Of a stretch of DNA of 64,000 bases, positions 43,314-52,242 are shown one piece after another; the stretch's first letter is position 1; every line of letters begins with the position of its first letter. The translations under genes were made by a program, and so were the position numbers. This stretch comes from Daejeonella lutea (GTDB taxonomy: Bacteria; Bacteroidota; Bacteroidia; Sphingobacteriales; Sphingobacteriaceae), in NCBI RefSeq assembly GCF_900168015.1, contig NZ_FUYR01000001.1, positions 618,943 to 682,942 of the forward strand. Direction: 5' to 3'. The notes under the pieces were generated by a model, which was not told the origin of the DNA, made no database searches, and was given only the letters and a program-made list of their open reading frames with translations.

Positions 43314-43330
43314 ATAAGCACCTAAATTTA
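43301..43330 (+). promoter_or_regulatory. Candidate promoter of SusC3
   Basis: TTG at 43301-43303 and TAAATTTA at 43323-43330 are 19 nt apart, the same spacing as in the susC2 candidate. The -7 box deviates from TAnnTTTG at its last base, as expected for an activator-dependent promoter. It is about 73 bp upstream of the ATG. Confidence 0.4.
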
Positions 43331-43402
43331 GATTGCTTTGCCTTAACTAAAAGCTAAGCAAACTAAACTAGTTCTGTATTAAACATTTTAAAAAAATCAT
43401 TT

Positions 43403-46400
43403 ATGAAAAGAATCTTAACATTATTTCTCTTCATTTTCTGTGTACTTCAAAGCCCGGTTATAGCCTGGGCGCAGGATATGCAGGTAAGCGGAAAGGTAAC
43501 TTCCAAATCCGACGGTCTGCCGCTTCCTGGAGTTACAGTAACTGTGGAGGGGACGAACATTGGTACCAGTACCGGTGCGACTGGAACATTTACTATCTCA
43601 GTGCCAAAGTTAGGTTCAGTACTGACATTTAAACAAATCGGCATGTTAACACAGACGTACACTATCCAGGACCGGTCTGACATTAACGTGTCTATGGTGG
43701 AGAGCAACAGTGCCCTTGAGGAAATTGTTGTGGTGGGGTATGGCACTCAAAAGAAAAGTGTTGTTACAGGATCCATCTCGAGTGTAAATGCGGCTCAATT
43801 GGAAAATATGCCGGTAATGCGTATTGAACAAGCGCTCCAGGGACGTACATCCGGATTAACCATTGCTGCCGCCTCTGGTCAACCTGGGTCTTCTGCGACT
43901 GTTAGATTACGAGGGTTCACAACTTTTGGCGGTAATAATAACCCATTATGGGTTGTAGATGGAGTAGTAGTAGACAACGGAGGTATCGGATACCTTAATC
44001 AATCTGACATCGAATCTATTGAAGTTTTAAAAGACGCTGCTTCTGCAGCCATTTACGGTGCTAGAGCTGCAGCGGGGGTGATACTTATCACTACCAAAAA
44101 GGGCAAAACAGGCACTATGCAGGTTAATTACAATGGGTTTTTCGGGACTTCTGCACCGGCAGTCAAATTGGATCTCTTAAATGCAACGGAGTATGCGAGC
44201 CTAAGAAATGAAGCAGCTGTAAATGATGGCAAACCTCTCGTTTATACAAATCCAGCTTCATTCGGGGAAGGAACAGACTGGCAGGCACAAATTTTCAACA
44301 AGAGCGCCGCACGGCAGAATCATGAATTTAGTGTCAGCGGAGGCGGAGAAAGATCTTCTTTTTACTCATCTTTCGGCTACAATGAGCAGGAAGGCATTGT
44401 CGCTACAGATATTTCTAAATGGAGTCGTGCAAACGTGAGGCTTAATTCACAACATAAGTTGTCGAAGTGGTTCACCCTGGGGCAGAACCTTGGATATAGC
44501 ACATCAAAGTCTTATGGTATTGGAAACACTAATAGTGAATTTGGCGGCCCTCTAAGTTCAGCAATCAATCTGGATCCTATAACTCCGCTGGTAATCACTG
44601 ACCCTGCAGTTGCATCAGCCGCACCGTATAACCGGGCTGGTATAATGAGAGATGCTGCTGGAAATCCTTATGGGATATCAAGTACTGTAGCCCAGGAGAT
44701 GACCAATCCACTTGCCTATATTCAAACACGGCTGGGTAATAATAGTTGGGATCATAATATTATAGGTAATGTTTTTGCAGAAGCGTCACCGATTAAAGGT
44801 TTGATGATCAGGAGTTCATTGGGTACCAAATTAGCGTTCTGGGGTAACAATGCCTATAATCCAATATACTATTTAAACTCATCATCGTCAAATACAAGAA
44901 CTCAGTTTAGTCGCGGATTAAATTGGATGAGAACATTCAATATCACCAACACCGCTGCCTATACCAGATCGTTCAGTGATCACAATTTTACTATACTGGT
45001 AGGACAGGAATCTGCAAGCGACGGATTTTCTGAAAACGTTAGCACAAATTTCTTCGACATACCTGCTACTGATTACGAGTCAGCAACCTTGAGGTACAAG
45101 ACCGTAGCCGCAAACCGCACTACCGATGGTAGTGAAGGAACGGACCATAAGATATTCTCATTATTTTCCCGTCTAAATTACAATTACAAAGAAAGATATC
45201 TTGCTTCGGCACTTGTAAGAAGGGATGGTTCATCCCGCTTTGGCCCGGGCAATCAATATGGTATTTTTCCTTCATTCACTTTAGGGTGGGTGCCTACTAT
45301 GGAAACATTCTGGCCGGAAAACAAAGTGGTTAATTTCCTGAAAGTTAGAGGTAGTTATGGCGTAACAGGAAGCGACGGGATTGGTGATTTTGCATATGTT
45401 CCATTGGTTGGAAGCGGACGTAATTATTCATTTGGGAATGCAAATGTTATAAATATTGGTTGGAGTCCGGCTGCCGCTGCAAACCCTGACCTGAAGTGGG
45501 AAGAAACCGCTCAAACCAATATTGGAATTGATGCAGCTATTTTCGGGGACTTCAATATAACAGCTGATTGGTATAAAAAAGTCACCACAGGTATTCTTCA
45601 GAATCCGCCGGTTCCAGGTTATTTAGGTAGCGGCAGCCCCGCAGCAAATATCGCTGATATGGAAAATACTGGGTTCGAGTTTGAATTGGGGTATAAGAAA
45701 AAGTTAGGTGATTTTAATCTCGGCCTGGCAGCAAATTCGTCCTTCAATAAAAACAAGATCACAAAACTTAGTACAGGTGTTTCATTTATTACCTCGAATG
45801 CCGCAAGCTTCCAAACTTTAGGTTCTATCACAAGAACGCAGGTAGGTCGTTCATACAATGAGTTTTATGGGCATGAAAAAATTGGAATCTTTCAAACGCA
45901 AGCAGAAATTGACAGTTATGTTGGACCGGGTGGGGGCAAGCTTCAGCCGAATGCAAAGCCTGGCGACATCAAATTTGCGAACCTGAACGGCGATAATATC
46001 GTCGACGTTAATGATCGTACTTTCATCGGAAATCCAATGCCGAAAATGACGTACGGACTGACCTTAAATGTAGGATATAAAAACCTCGACCTGGTTGCTT
46101 TCGGAAACGGCGTTGCCGGAAACATGATTTTCCAGGGACTTCGACGCCTGGATGTGACGTATGCTAACCGACAAACTAAAGAATTGAATCGATGGACTGG
46201 TCCTGGAACATCTACTACCATTCCGCGAATTTCTGAGACTGATGCTAACAAGAATTACACAAATTTCTCTTCGATATATCTTGAAAAGGGCAATTATTTC
46301 AGGTTGAGAACACTTCAGTTAGGATACACTTTACCAAGAGCTTTTTCTAACAACATTAAAATTCAAAAAGCTCGAGTGTACGTTATGAGTGAAAACCTTT

Positions 46401-46519
46401 TCACGCTAACAAAATATACAGGTTATGACCCTGAAATTGGTGGGGATACTTTTAGTATTGATAGGGGAATCTATCCTCAGGCACGTTCTTTCATGGTTGG
46501 TTTAAACGTAGGATTTTAA
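43403..46519 (+). CDS. SusC/RagA-type TonB-dependent outer-membrane transporter (SusC3)
   Basis: 1038 residues without STN. The signal peptide is LFLFIFCVLQSPVIAWAQ; the regulatory-like domain spans about 27-105 (MQVSGKVTSKSDGLPLPG); the TonB-box-like EIVVVGYGTQKK follows; the plug has NPLWVVDGVVV and the barrel ends GLNVGF. The GYGTQKK type places it in the classic SusC branch, different from SusC1 and SusC2 (VTALG type). With SusD3 and three or four endoglycanases it imports beta-glucan oligosaccharides. SusD3 starts 11 bp after it. Confidence 0.95.
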   Translation: MKRILTLFLFIFCVLQSPVIAWAQDMQVSGKVTSKSDGLPLPGVTVTVEGTNIGTSTGATGTFTISVPKLGSVLTFKQIGMLTQTYTIQDRSDINVSMVESNSALEEIVVVGYGTQKKSVVTGSISSVNAAQLENMPVMRIEQALQGRTSGLTIAAASGQPGSSATVRLRGFTTFGGNNNPLWVVDGVVVDNGGIGYLNQSDIESIEVLKDAASAAIYGARAAAGVILITTKKGKTGTMQVNYNGFFGTSAPAVKLDLLNATEYASLRNEAAVNDGKPLVYTNPASFGEGTDWQAQIFNKSAARQNHEFSVSGGGERSSFYSSFGYNEQEGIVATDISKWSRANVRLNSQHKLSKWFTLGQNLGYSTSKSYGIGNTNSEFGGPLSSAINLDPITPLVITDPAVASAAPYNRAGIMRDAAGNPYGISSTVAQEMTNPLAYIQTRLGNNSWDHNIIGNVFAEASPIKGLMIRSSLGTKLAFWGNNAYNPIYYLNSSSSNTRTQFSRGLNWMRTFNITNTAAYTRSFSDHNFTILVGQESASDGFSENVSTNFFDIPATDYESATLRYKTVAANRTTDGSEGTDHKIFSLFSRLNYNYKERYLASALVRRDGSSRFGPGNQYGIFPSFTLGWVPTMETFWPENKVVNFLKVRGSYGVTGSDGIGDFAYVPLVGSGRNYSFGNANVINIGWSPAAAANPDLKWEETAQTNIGIDAAIFGDFNITADWYKKVTTGILQNPPVPGYLGSGSPAANIADMENTGFEFELGYKKKLGDFNLGLAANSSFNKNKITKLSTGVSFITSNAASFQTLGSITRTQVGRSYNEFYGHEKIGIFQTQAEIDSYVGPGGGKLQPNAKPGDIKFANLNGDNIVDVNDRTFIGNPMPKMTYGLTLNVGYKNLDLVAFGNGVAGNMIFQGLRRLDVTYANRQTKELNRWTGPGTSTTIPRISETDANKNYTNFSSIYLEKGNYFRLRTLQLGYTLPRAFSNNIKIQKARVYVMSENLFTLTKYTGYDPEIGGDTFSIDRGIYPQARSFMVGLNVGF

Positions 46520-46530
46520 AAATTATTCAA

Positions 46531-48054
46531 ATGAAAAAATATAACTTTTTAGCTGCTATCGCCGTGCTTGTGCTGGTGTCGGCATCATGTAAAAAATTCC
46601 TTGAAATTGAACCCCAGGAGCGTGTTCTGGTAGATAACTATTATCAAAATGCAGATCAGGCCTTCGGTGCTCTAGTCTCGGTTTACGACCAGTTCGCTAA
46701 TCAAGGGGGTGGATATCTGACCAAAGTAGGGGTGATGAACTCAGCCTCGGACGATCAGTTAGCAGGTGGAGGTGGTCCATCAGATATTAATGACTTTCAG
46801 GTAATCTCTAATTACACGCTGAATTCAAATGTGGGCCCATCTGGCTACCTGTGGAATAAAGGCTTCGCCGGAGTCTTCAGGTCAAACGCGTTTCTTGAAA
46901 AAGTAGCTCCAATAAATATGGATGCAACTTTAAAGAACCGTTATATTGCTGAAGTCAAAACAATGCGTGCAGGATTTTATTTTGACCTTGTTCGTTTTTT
47001 CAGGGCAGTACCATTATTAACAACCGCAGTAGATCCGGCAAAGATGTATGACGTTGTGCAGGCGACCCCGGCAGATGTCTATACCCAAATCGAAAAAGAC
47101 CTGACTGAAGCAATACCTAATTTACCAAATACTGTCCCGGCAGCTACCGAGGGTGGGCGACTTACTAAAGGAGCTGCGCAGGCTTTGTTAGGCAAAGTTT
47201 ATTTGTGGAGGGATAAGTATGCTGATGCAGCTAAGCTTTTCGCGGAAGTAAACGGAACTCCAGGCGGAACTAGTCAGTATGGATATAAATTGCTGGCTAA
47301 CTTTGATGATCTCTGGAAAACCTCCAATAAGTTTAATTCAGAGTCTATTCTTGAATTATCACATAGTACCGCATCTAACGGGGGATGGGGCAATGTGGGA
47401 AGTACCGAAGGGAATCTGTTGAATATTTTAGTTGGTCCGCGTGGTTATAAACCAACTGTAGCAACTGCCCCTGATTATGTATCAGGTTGGAGCTTCCAGG
47501 TATTTACTAAAGAGTTTTTCGATAAAATCCACTTTGATCCAAGAAATAAGGCAACTGTTGCAAATCTTGACAGTCTTGAGAAAAATGGCATTGCTACCTA
47601 TGAAAAAGGTTATAACAATACTGGTTATTTCGTGGAGAAATTTGCTGGTCGGGTATCCAACAAGGCCGCAACTGGCCAATTGGAATTGAATTTCGGACAA
47701 AATATGTACGAAATTCGTTTGGCCGACATTTACCTTCTGGAAGCAGAAGCATTGCTGAAAAGCGGTGCGGCCGTTGGAGCTGGAAGCAGGGCTTATCAAT
47801 TATTAAACGCGGTGCGTGCTCGTGTGAAACTTAACCCTGTTCCTGTGACAATGGATAACATCATGCTTGAAAGGCGCTTGGAACTTGCTGCAGAAGGTCA
47901 TCGTTGGCTGGATTTAGTCCGCTGGAAATTAGCTCCTACAGTACTTGCGTTTAAGGGATTCGTAGCCGGAAAACACGAAGTCCTTCCTATCCCCCAGGGC
48001 GAATTAAACAATACTAAGATCGAGCAACTGAAGGAATGGGGAGGTACTAAGTAA
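46531..48054 (+). CDS. SusD-type glycan-binding lipoprotein (SusD3)
   Basis: 507 residues. Lipobox VSASC with mature start KKFLEIEPQERVLVDNYYQN, classic SusD/RagB (PF07980/PF14322) branch. The C-terminal region MLERRLELAAEGHRWLDLVR is the SusD signature. It binds beta-glucan at the cell surface and caps SusC3. A hairpin with a T run follows directly, setting a step down in expression before the glycosidases. Confidence 0.95.
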   Translation: MKKYNFLAAIAVLVLVSASCKKFLEIEPQERVLVDNYYQNADQAFGALVSVYDQFANQGGGYLTKVGVMNSASDDQLAGGGGPSDINDFQVISNYTLNSNVGPSGYLWNKGFAGVFRSNAFLEKVAPINMDATLKNRYIAEVKTMRAGFYFDLVRFFRAVPLLTTAVDPAKMYDVVQATPADVYTQIEKDLTEAIPNLPNTVPAATEGGRLTKGAAQALLGKVYLWRDKYADAAKLFAEVNGTPGGTSQYGYKLLANFDDLWKTSNKFNSESILELSHSTASNGGWGNVGSTEGNLLNILVGPRGYKPTVATAPDYVSGWSFQVFTKEFFDKIHFDPRNKATVANLDSLEKNGIATYEKGYNNTGYFVEKFAGRVSNKAATGQLELNFGQNMYEIRLADIYLLEAEALLKSGAAVGAGSRAYQLLNAVRARVKLNPVPVTMDNIMLERRLELAAEGHRWLDLVRWKLAPTVLAFKGFVAGKHEVLPIPQGELNNTKIEQLKEWGGTK

Positions 48055-48064
48055 TAATTATTTG

Positions 48065-48099
48065 AAGCTGTCGGGGCAGTTCCCGGCAGCTTATTTTTT
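48065..48099 (+). terminator. Terminator-like hairpin between SusD3 and GH16
   Basis: AAGCTG-T-CGGG pairs with CCCG-G-CAGCTT around a six-base loop (one mismatch pair) and is followed by ATTTTTTAA. It lies 10 bp after the susD3 stop. Partial termination here would give more SusCD than enzyme. Its presence also argues against a start codon for GH16 at TTG 48062. Confidence 0.75.
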
Positions 48100-48118
48100 A
48101 AGATTTGGCTATAGACAG

Positions 48119-48973
48119 ATGAGAACCTTTATGTTTGCGTTTACTTCCCTGACAATTCTGTGTCTGGCCTGTACGAAAGACGGATCTACCCAAATTTCTA
48201 GGCCTGTAGCGTTTGTACCTCCAATTGATAAGGGATGGTCCTTTGAAACATCTGTATCGTGGTCTGACGAGTTTGAATACACTGGATTACCATCGCCAGC
48301 GAAATGGGGCTATGATATTGGAGGCTCTGGATGGGGTAACAACGAACTTCAATACTACACTGACAATATCAATAACGTCAGCGTTGGAAATGGTAAACTT
48401 ACAATTGCCCTGCGTAAAGAATACTTTAACGGAAAAGACTATACCTCAGCACGGTTGGTTAGCAAAGGTAAAGGTGATTTCCTATATGGTAGAATTGAGG
48501 TTAAAGCAAAGCTTCCCGAAGGGAAAGGAACCTGGCCCGCCATCTGGATGCTTCCCACAGATTGGGAATACGGAGGTTGGCCAAAATCAGGTGAAATCGA
48601 TATCATGGAACATGTTGGGTATGATCAGCACAGGGTCCATGTAACCGTTCATACCGAGGCATATAATCACGGTATAAAAACTCAAAGAGGAACTAACCGA
48701 ATAGTCCCTGCTACAAACACTGAGTTTCATTTGTACAGGGTTGACTGGACTCCATATGCCATAAGAGGATTTATTGACAATGAGCAGATGTTCGAATTCG
48801 TCAATGAAGGTAAAGGCTCACCGGTATGGCCATTTGATAAACGGTTTCATTTACTATTGAATATCGCATTTGGCGGAAACTGGGGTGGTTCTCAGGGCAT
48901 TGACCATGGTAATCTTCCGCAAACCATGGAAGTTGATTATGTACGCGTTTACAAAATGATTGATAAAAACTGA
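48119..48973 (+). CDS. GH16 beta-glucanase (laminarinase-like) lipoprotein
   Basis: About 284 residues from ATG 48119, which gives a lipoprotein signal MRTFMFAFTSLTILCLAC. The GH16 jelly roll carries the catalytic E159-I-D161-I-M-E164 (GEIDIMEH), the beta-bulge type EIDIME common in endo-beta-1,3-glucanases. WSDEFEYTG opens and VDYVRVYK closes the domain, so it is a stand-alone catalytic domain. Likely a surface enzyme that cleaves beta-1,3- or mixed beta-1,3/1,4-glucan for SusC3/D3. A TTG at 48062 would start within the terminator hairpin and is rejected. Confidence 0.93.
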   Translation: MRTFMFAFTSLTILCLACTKDGSTQISRPVAFVPPIDKGWSFETSVSWSDEFEYTGLPSPAKWGYDIGGSGWGNNELQYYTDNINNVSVGNGKLTIALRKEYFNGKDYTSARLVSKGKGDFLYGRIEVKAKLPEGKGTWPAIWMLPTDWEYGGWPKSGEIDIMEHVGYDQHRVHVTVHTEAYNHGIKTQRGTNRIVPATNTEFHLYRVDWTPYAIRGFIDNEQMFEFVNEGKGSPVWPFDKRFHLLLNIAFGGNWGGSQGIDHGNLPQTMEVDYVRVYKMIDKN

Positions 48974-49018
48974 CACATTGTGATGAGTAATGATATACCG
49001 CCGAATAAATATTTTACG

Positions 49019-50425
49019 ATGAGACTAAATGTTAAGTGTATTCTTCAGGTTGTATTGCTTCTATTTTCTCTTTCCGGATATGCCCAAAAGGCAGAAGGGG
49101 TTGCTTTGTGGTTAACAAATGCAGATCGGTCGGCTTTATTCGAAGAACAGCAACAACCAATGAGTTTTTCGAACCTTGAGACTAACGGACCTACGATTGC
49201 GGTCGACGATAAAAACAATTATCAGGAGATTGATGGATTCGGTTTTTCCCTTACACAGGGAAGTGCGATGCATATCATCAGGATGGAGCCTGCAGCTAGG
49301 GCAGCTTTACTCAAAGAACTTTTCGCGCAGGACGGGAAAAATATCGGTATAAGTTATATAAGACTGAGTATTGGTGCTTCAGATCTGAATGAACGTATTT
49401 TTTCATATAACGACCTGCCTGCAGGCGAGACGGATCCTGAAATGTTGAAATTCAATCTTGGCCCCGACCACCAGGATGTAATTCCGGTGATGAAGGAAAT
49501 TCTTACCATCAATCCTGACATTAAAATAATGGGTTCCCCCTGGTCGCCACCTGTTTGGATGAAGTTAGTACCGGATACCCGCGGATCGATGTTAAAGCCG
49601 GAATGGCATTCTGCTTACGCTAAGTATTTCGTTCGTTACATCCAGGATATGAAGAAGGAAGGAATAGCGATTGACGCAATTACCGTTCAAAATGAGCCCC
49701 TACATCCGGGCAATAATCCAAGTTTACTTATGCCTGCCCCGGACCAGGCAATATTTATTAAAAATCACTTAGGTCCGGCGTTTAAGAAAGCTGGGATAAA
49801 AACAAAAATAGTGCTTTTTGACCATAATGCAGACCGACCTGATTATGCTATTTCTATCATGGATGATCCTGAGGTGAAGCAATATGTGGACGGATCTGGT
49901 TTTCATCTCTATGCCGGACGAATAGAAGCGCTGTCAGACGTTCATGCTGCCCATCCGGATAAGAACGTTTACTTCACAGAACAGATGGTTACCGAGCGAC
50001 CAAACTCACCCCGAATTAACATAACCAATCCCGTTGGCAGGTTGATTATCGGAGCAACAAGGAATTGGAGCAGGAACGTCATAGAATGGAATCTTGCGGC
50101 GGATCCTCAAAATAAGCCATATACCGATCGGGGAGGCTGTCCATCATGCCAGGGTGCGATCACAATTGACAAGAACACCGTGACCCGAAACCTAGCCTAT
50201 TATTCAGTTGCCCACGCCTCGAAATTCGTCCGTCCCGGATCTGTGAGAATTTCGTCAAATGAAGTCGAAGGCCTTTTAAATGTTGCATTCAAAAATCCTC
50301 AAGGTAAAAGAGTGTTGATTGTAGCCAATACTGGTCCAGACTCCGCAGAATTTAACATTAAATCCAAGGGAAAAGTCCTTTCCACTAAGCTCAATAGCGG
50401 TTCTGTTGGAACCTACATTTGGTAA
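49019..50425 (+). CDS. GH30 glycosidase (glucosylceramidase / endo-beta-1,6-glucanase type)
   Basis: About 468 residues from ATG 49019, giving a signal peptide (ILQVVLLLFSLSGYAQ); GTG 48980 and ATG 48983 are in-frame alternatives. GH30 TIM barrel with side beta-domain: EIDGFGFSLTQGSA near the start, acid/base E226 in TVQNEP, nucleophile E321 in YFTEQM, and the C-terminal AYYSVAHASKFVRPGSVRI typical of subfamily 1-3 members. Beta-1,6-glucanase or beta-glucosidase-type action on glucans is expected. Between GH16 and GH5 it suggests a branched beta-1,3/1,6-glucan such as laminarin or fungal wall glucan as the target. Confidence 0.92.
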   Translation: MRLNVKCILQVVLLLFSLSGYAQKAEGVALWLTNADRSALFEEQQQPMSFSNLETNGPTIAVDDKNNYQEIDGFGFSLTQGSAMHIIRMEPAARAALLKELFAQDGKNIGISYIRLSIGASDLNERIFSYNDLPAGETDPEMLKFNLGPDHQDVIPVMKEILTINPDIKIMGSPWSPPVWMKLVPDTRGSMLKPEWHSAYAKYFVRYIQDMKKEGIAIDAITVQNEPLHPGNNPSLLMPAPDQAIFIKNHLGPAFKKAGIKTKIVLFDHNADRPDYAISIMDDPEVKQYVDGSGFHLYAGRIEALSDVHAAHPDKNVYFTEQMVTERPNSPRINITNPVGRLIIGATRNWSRNVIEWNLAADPQNKPYTDRGGCPSCQGAITIDKNTVTRNLAYYSVAHASKFVRPGSVRISSNEVEGLLNVAFKNPQGKRVLIVANTGPDSAEFNIKSKGKVLSTKLNSGSVGTYIW

Positions 50426-50460
50426 ACATCCATCGAGTAAAATACGAAACACCCATTTAC

Positions 50461-52239
50461 ATGATACGCTACATAAATAAATATTTGCAATTTCTAAGAA
50501 TTGTGTCTTTTCTGTTCATCATAATTTTCTTTAGTTCTTCTAGCCAAGCACAACTTTTGAAAACCGACGGAAAGCGCATTGTGAATGATAAAGGAAACAA
50601 TATTCTTTTACGTGGTATTGGACTTGGGGGGTGGATGTTGCAGGAGGGTTACATGCTGAAAATTAATCGGGAAGGCCAACAGTATCGAATAAGAGAACGA
50701 ATTGCGGAGCTGATGGGAAAGGAGCAGACTGATCAATTTTATGATCTATGGCTCTCTAATCACACCCGTAAAGCCGATATTGATTCGATGAAAGCATGGG
50801 GCTTTAATTCGGTTCGCTTACCAATGCACTTCAATTTGTATACCCTGCCCGTTGATCAGGAACCGGTGCCGGGAAAAGATACCTGGCTTGCCAAGGGATT
50901 TGCATTAACAGACAGTCTGTTATCATGGTGTAAACAAAATGAAATGTATTTAATACTTGATCTACATGCTGCTCCCGGCGGTCAGGGCAATGATCTGAAT
51001 ATTTCAGATAGAGATCCAGCAAAGCCATCATTGTGGGAAAGTGAAGATAATCAGAGAAAAACTATCGCATTATGGCATAGAATTGCCGAACGGTATGCTG
51101 ATGAACCCTGGATTGGTGGTTATGATCTTATAAATGAGCCAAATTGGGGTTTTGAAGATCTAAAAAATGACAAGAACGGCACGAAAGAGCAGAAAAATGA
51201 GCCTCTTCAGAAACTATTGAAAGATATTACAGCTGCAATCCGCCAAGTAGACAAAAAGCATATTGTTATTATAGAAGGTAATGGCTGGGGTAATAATTAT
51301 CGAGGTATTACACCTGACTGGGATGATAATATGGTCTTAAGTTTTCATAAATATTGGGCGTATAATGACGCGGCGTCTGCGTCAAATATGCTTAAGATGA
51401 GAGACCAATATAACATGCCAGTTTGGTTGGGGGAAACGGGAGAAAATTCCAACGTTTGGTTCACTGAAGCAATTCGATTGTTCGAGAATAATAACATCGG
51501 CTGGAACTGGTGGCCTTTAAAGAAGATTGGTAGTAATAACCCTGTAGAAATCAAATCCAACTTGAACTACGATCGCTTCGTTAACTATATAAATGGCCGG
51601 AACGGCGCAGGAAAACCTAAAGAAAGTGATGTATATAGCGGACTGATGGAAATGGCAACCTACGCAAGAATAGAAAATGCAATTATCCACAGAGATGTAA
51701 TTGATGCGATGATCAGGCAACCATTTTCGACGGAAGTAAGGCCGTATAGGAATCATATTATATCAAAAAATACTTTAGTAGAAGCGGTAGATTATGATAT
51801 GGGCAGGAATGGAATTGCTTACTTCGATACAGATACTGCAGACTATCACGTTTCCACAGGCAAGAATACGCCAGGCAACCGCGGCCGGATTTATAGAAAT
51901 GACGGTGTCGACATCATGAAGGACTCCACTTCATACAATCGGTATTTTGTTAGTAACATTGAGGATGGAGAGTGGCTTCAATACACGGTTGACGTTGTAA
52001 AAAAAGGAATTTATAAACTCAAATTTGAAGTCGCTTCGGGTAACGAAGAAGGCAAGATATCGGTAAAATCAGGTTCGACACTTCTTGTAAATTCCTTCCC
52101 GGTACCTAATACAGGGAATCCGAAAAAGTTCATGGAAATTACTATTGATAATGTAGCTTTAAGTTCTGGTAAACAAACGCTTAGGATTTATGCAGAAAGA
52201 GGAGGGTTCAATCTGCGATCATGGCGACTTTTAAGGTAA
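50461..52239 (+). CDS. GH5-family glycoside hydrolase with C-terminal CBM6
   Basis: About 592 residues from ATG 50461, which places the signal peptide (FLFIIIFFSSSSQAQ) correctly; a TTG at 50419 overlaps the preceding stop. The GH5 barrel spans about 30-400: NILLRGIGLGGWMLQEGY, acid/base E226 in LINEPNW and nucleophile E325 in WLGETGEN. Residues about 455-592 form a CBM6-like beta-sandwich (DGEWLQYTVDVVKKGIYKL, QTLRIYAERGGFNLRSW). Likely exo- or endo-beta-glucanase aided by glucan binding. The next gene starts 3 bp after it, so they are one operon. Confidence 0.92.
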   Translation: MIRYINKYLQFLRIVSFLFIIIFFSSSSQAQLLKTDGKRIVNDKGNNILLRGIGLGGWMLQEGYMLKINREGQQYRIRERIAELMGKEQTDQFYDLWLSNHTRKADIDSMKAWGFNSVRLPMHFNLYTLPVDQEPVPGKDTWLAKGFALTDSLLSWCKQNEMYLILDLHAAPGGQGNDLNISDRDPAKPSLWESEDNQRKTIALWHRIAERYADEPWIGGYDLINEPNWGFEDLKNDKNGTKEQKNEPLQKLLKDITAAIRQVDKKHIVIIEGNGWGNNYRGITPDWDDNMVLSFHKYWAYNDAASASNMLKMRDQYNMPVWLGETGENSNVWFTEAIRLFENNNIGWNWWPLKKIGSNNPVEIKSNLNYDRFVNYINGRNGAGKPKESDVYSGLMEMATYARIENAIIHRDVIDAMIRQPFSTEVRPYRNHIISKNTLVEAVDYDMGRNGIAYFDTDTADYHVSTGKNTPGNRGRIYRNDGVDIMKDSTSYNRYFVSNIEDGEWLQYTVDVVKKGIYKLKFEVASGNEEGKISVKSGSTLLVNSFPVPNTGNPKKFMEITIDNVALSSGKQTLRIYAERGGFNLRSWRLLR

Positions 52240-52242
52240 ACT

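Noticed and set aside
48062-48118. TTG start for GH16 giving a longer N-terminus
   Set aside because: It would start inside a terminator-like hairpin and bury the lipoprotein signal that begins at ATG 48119.
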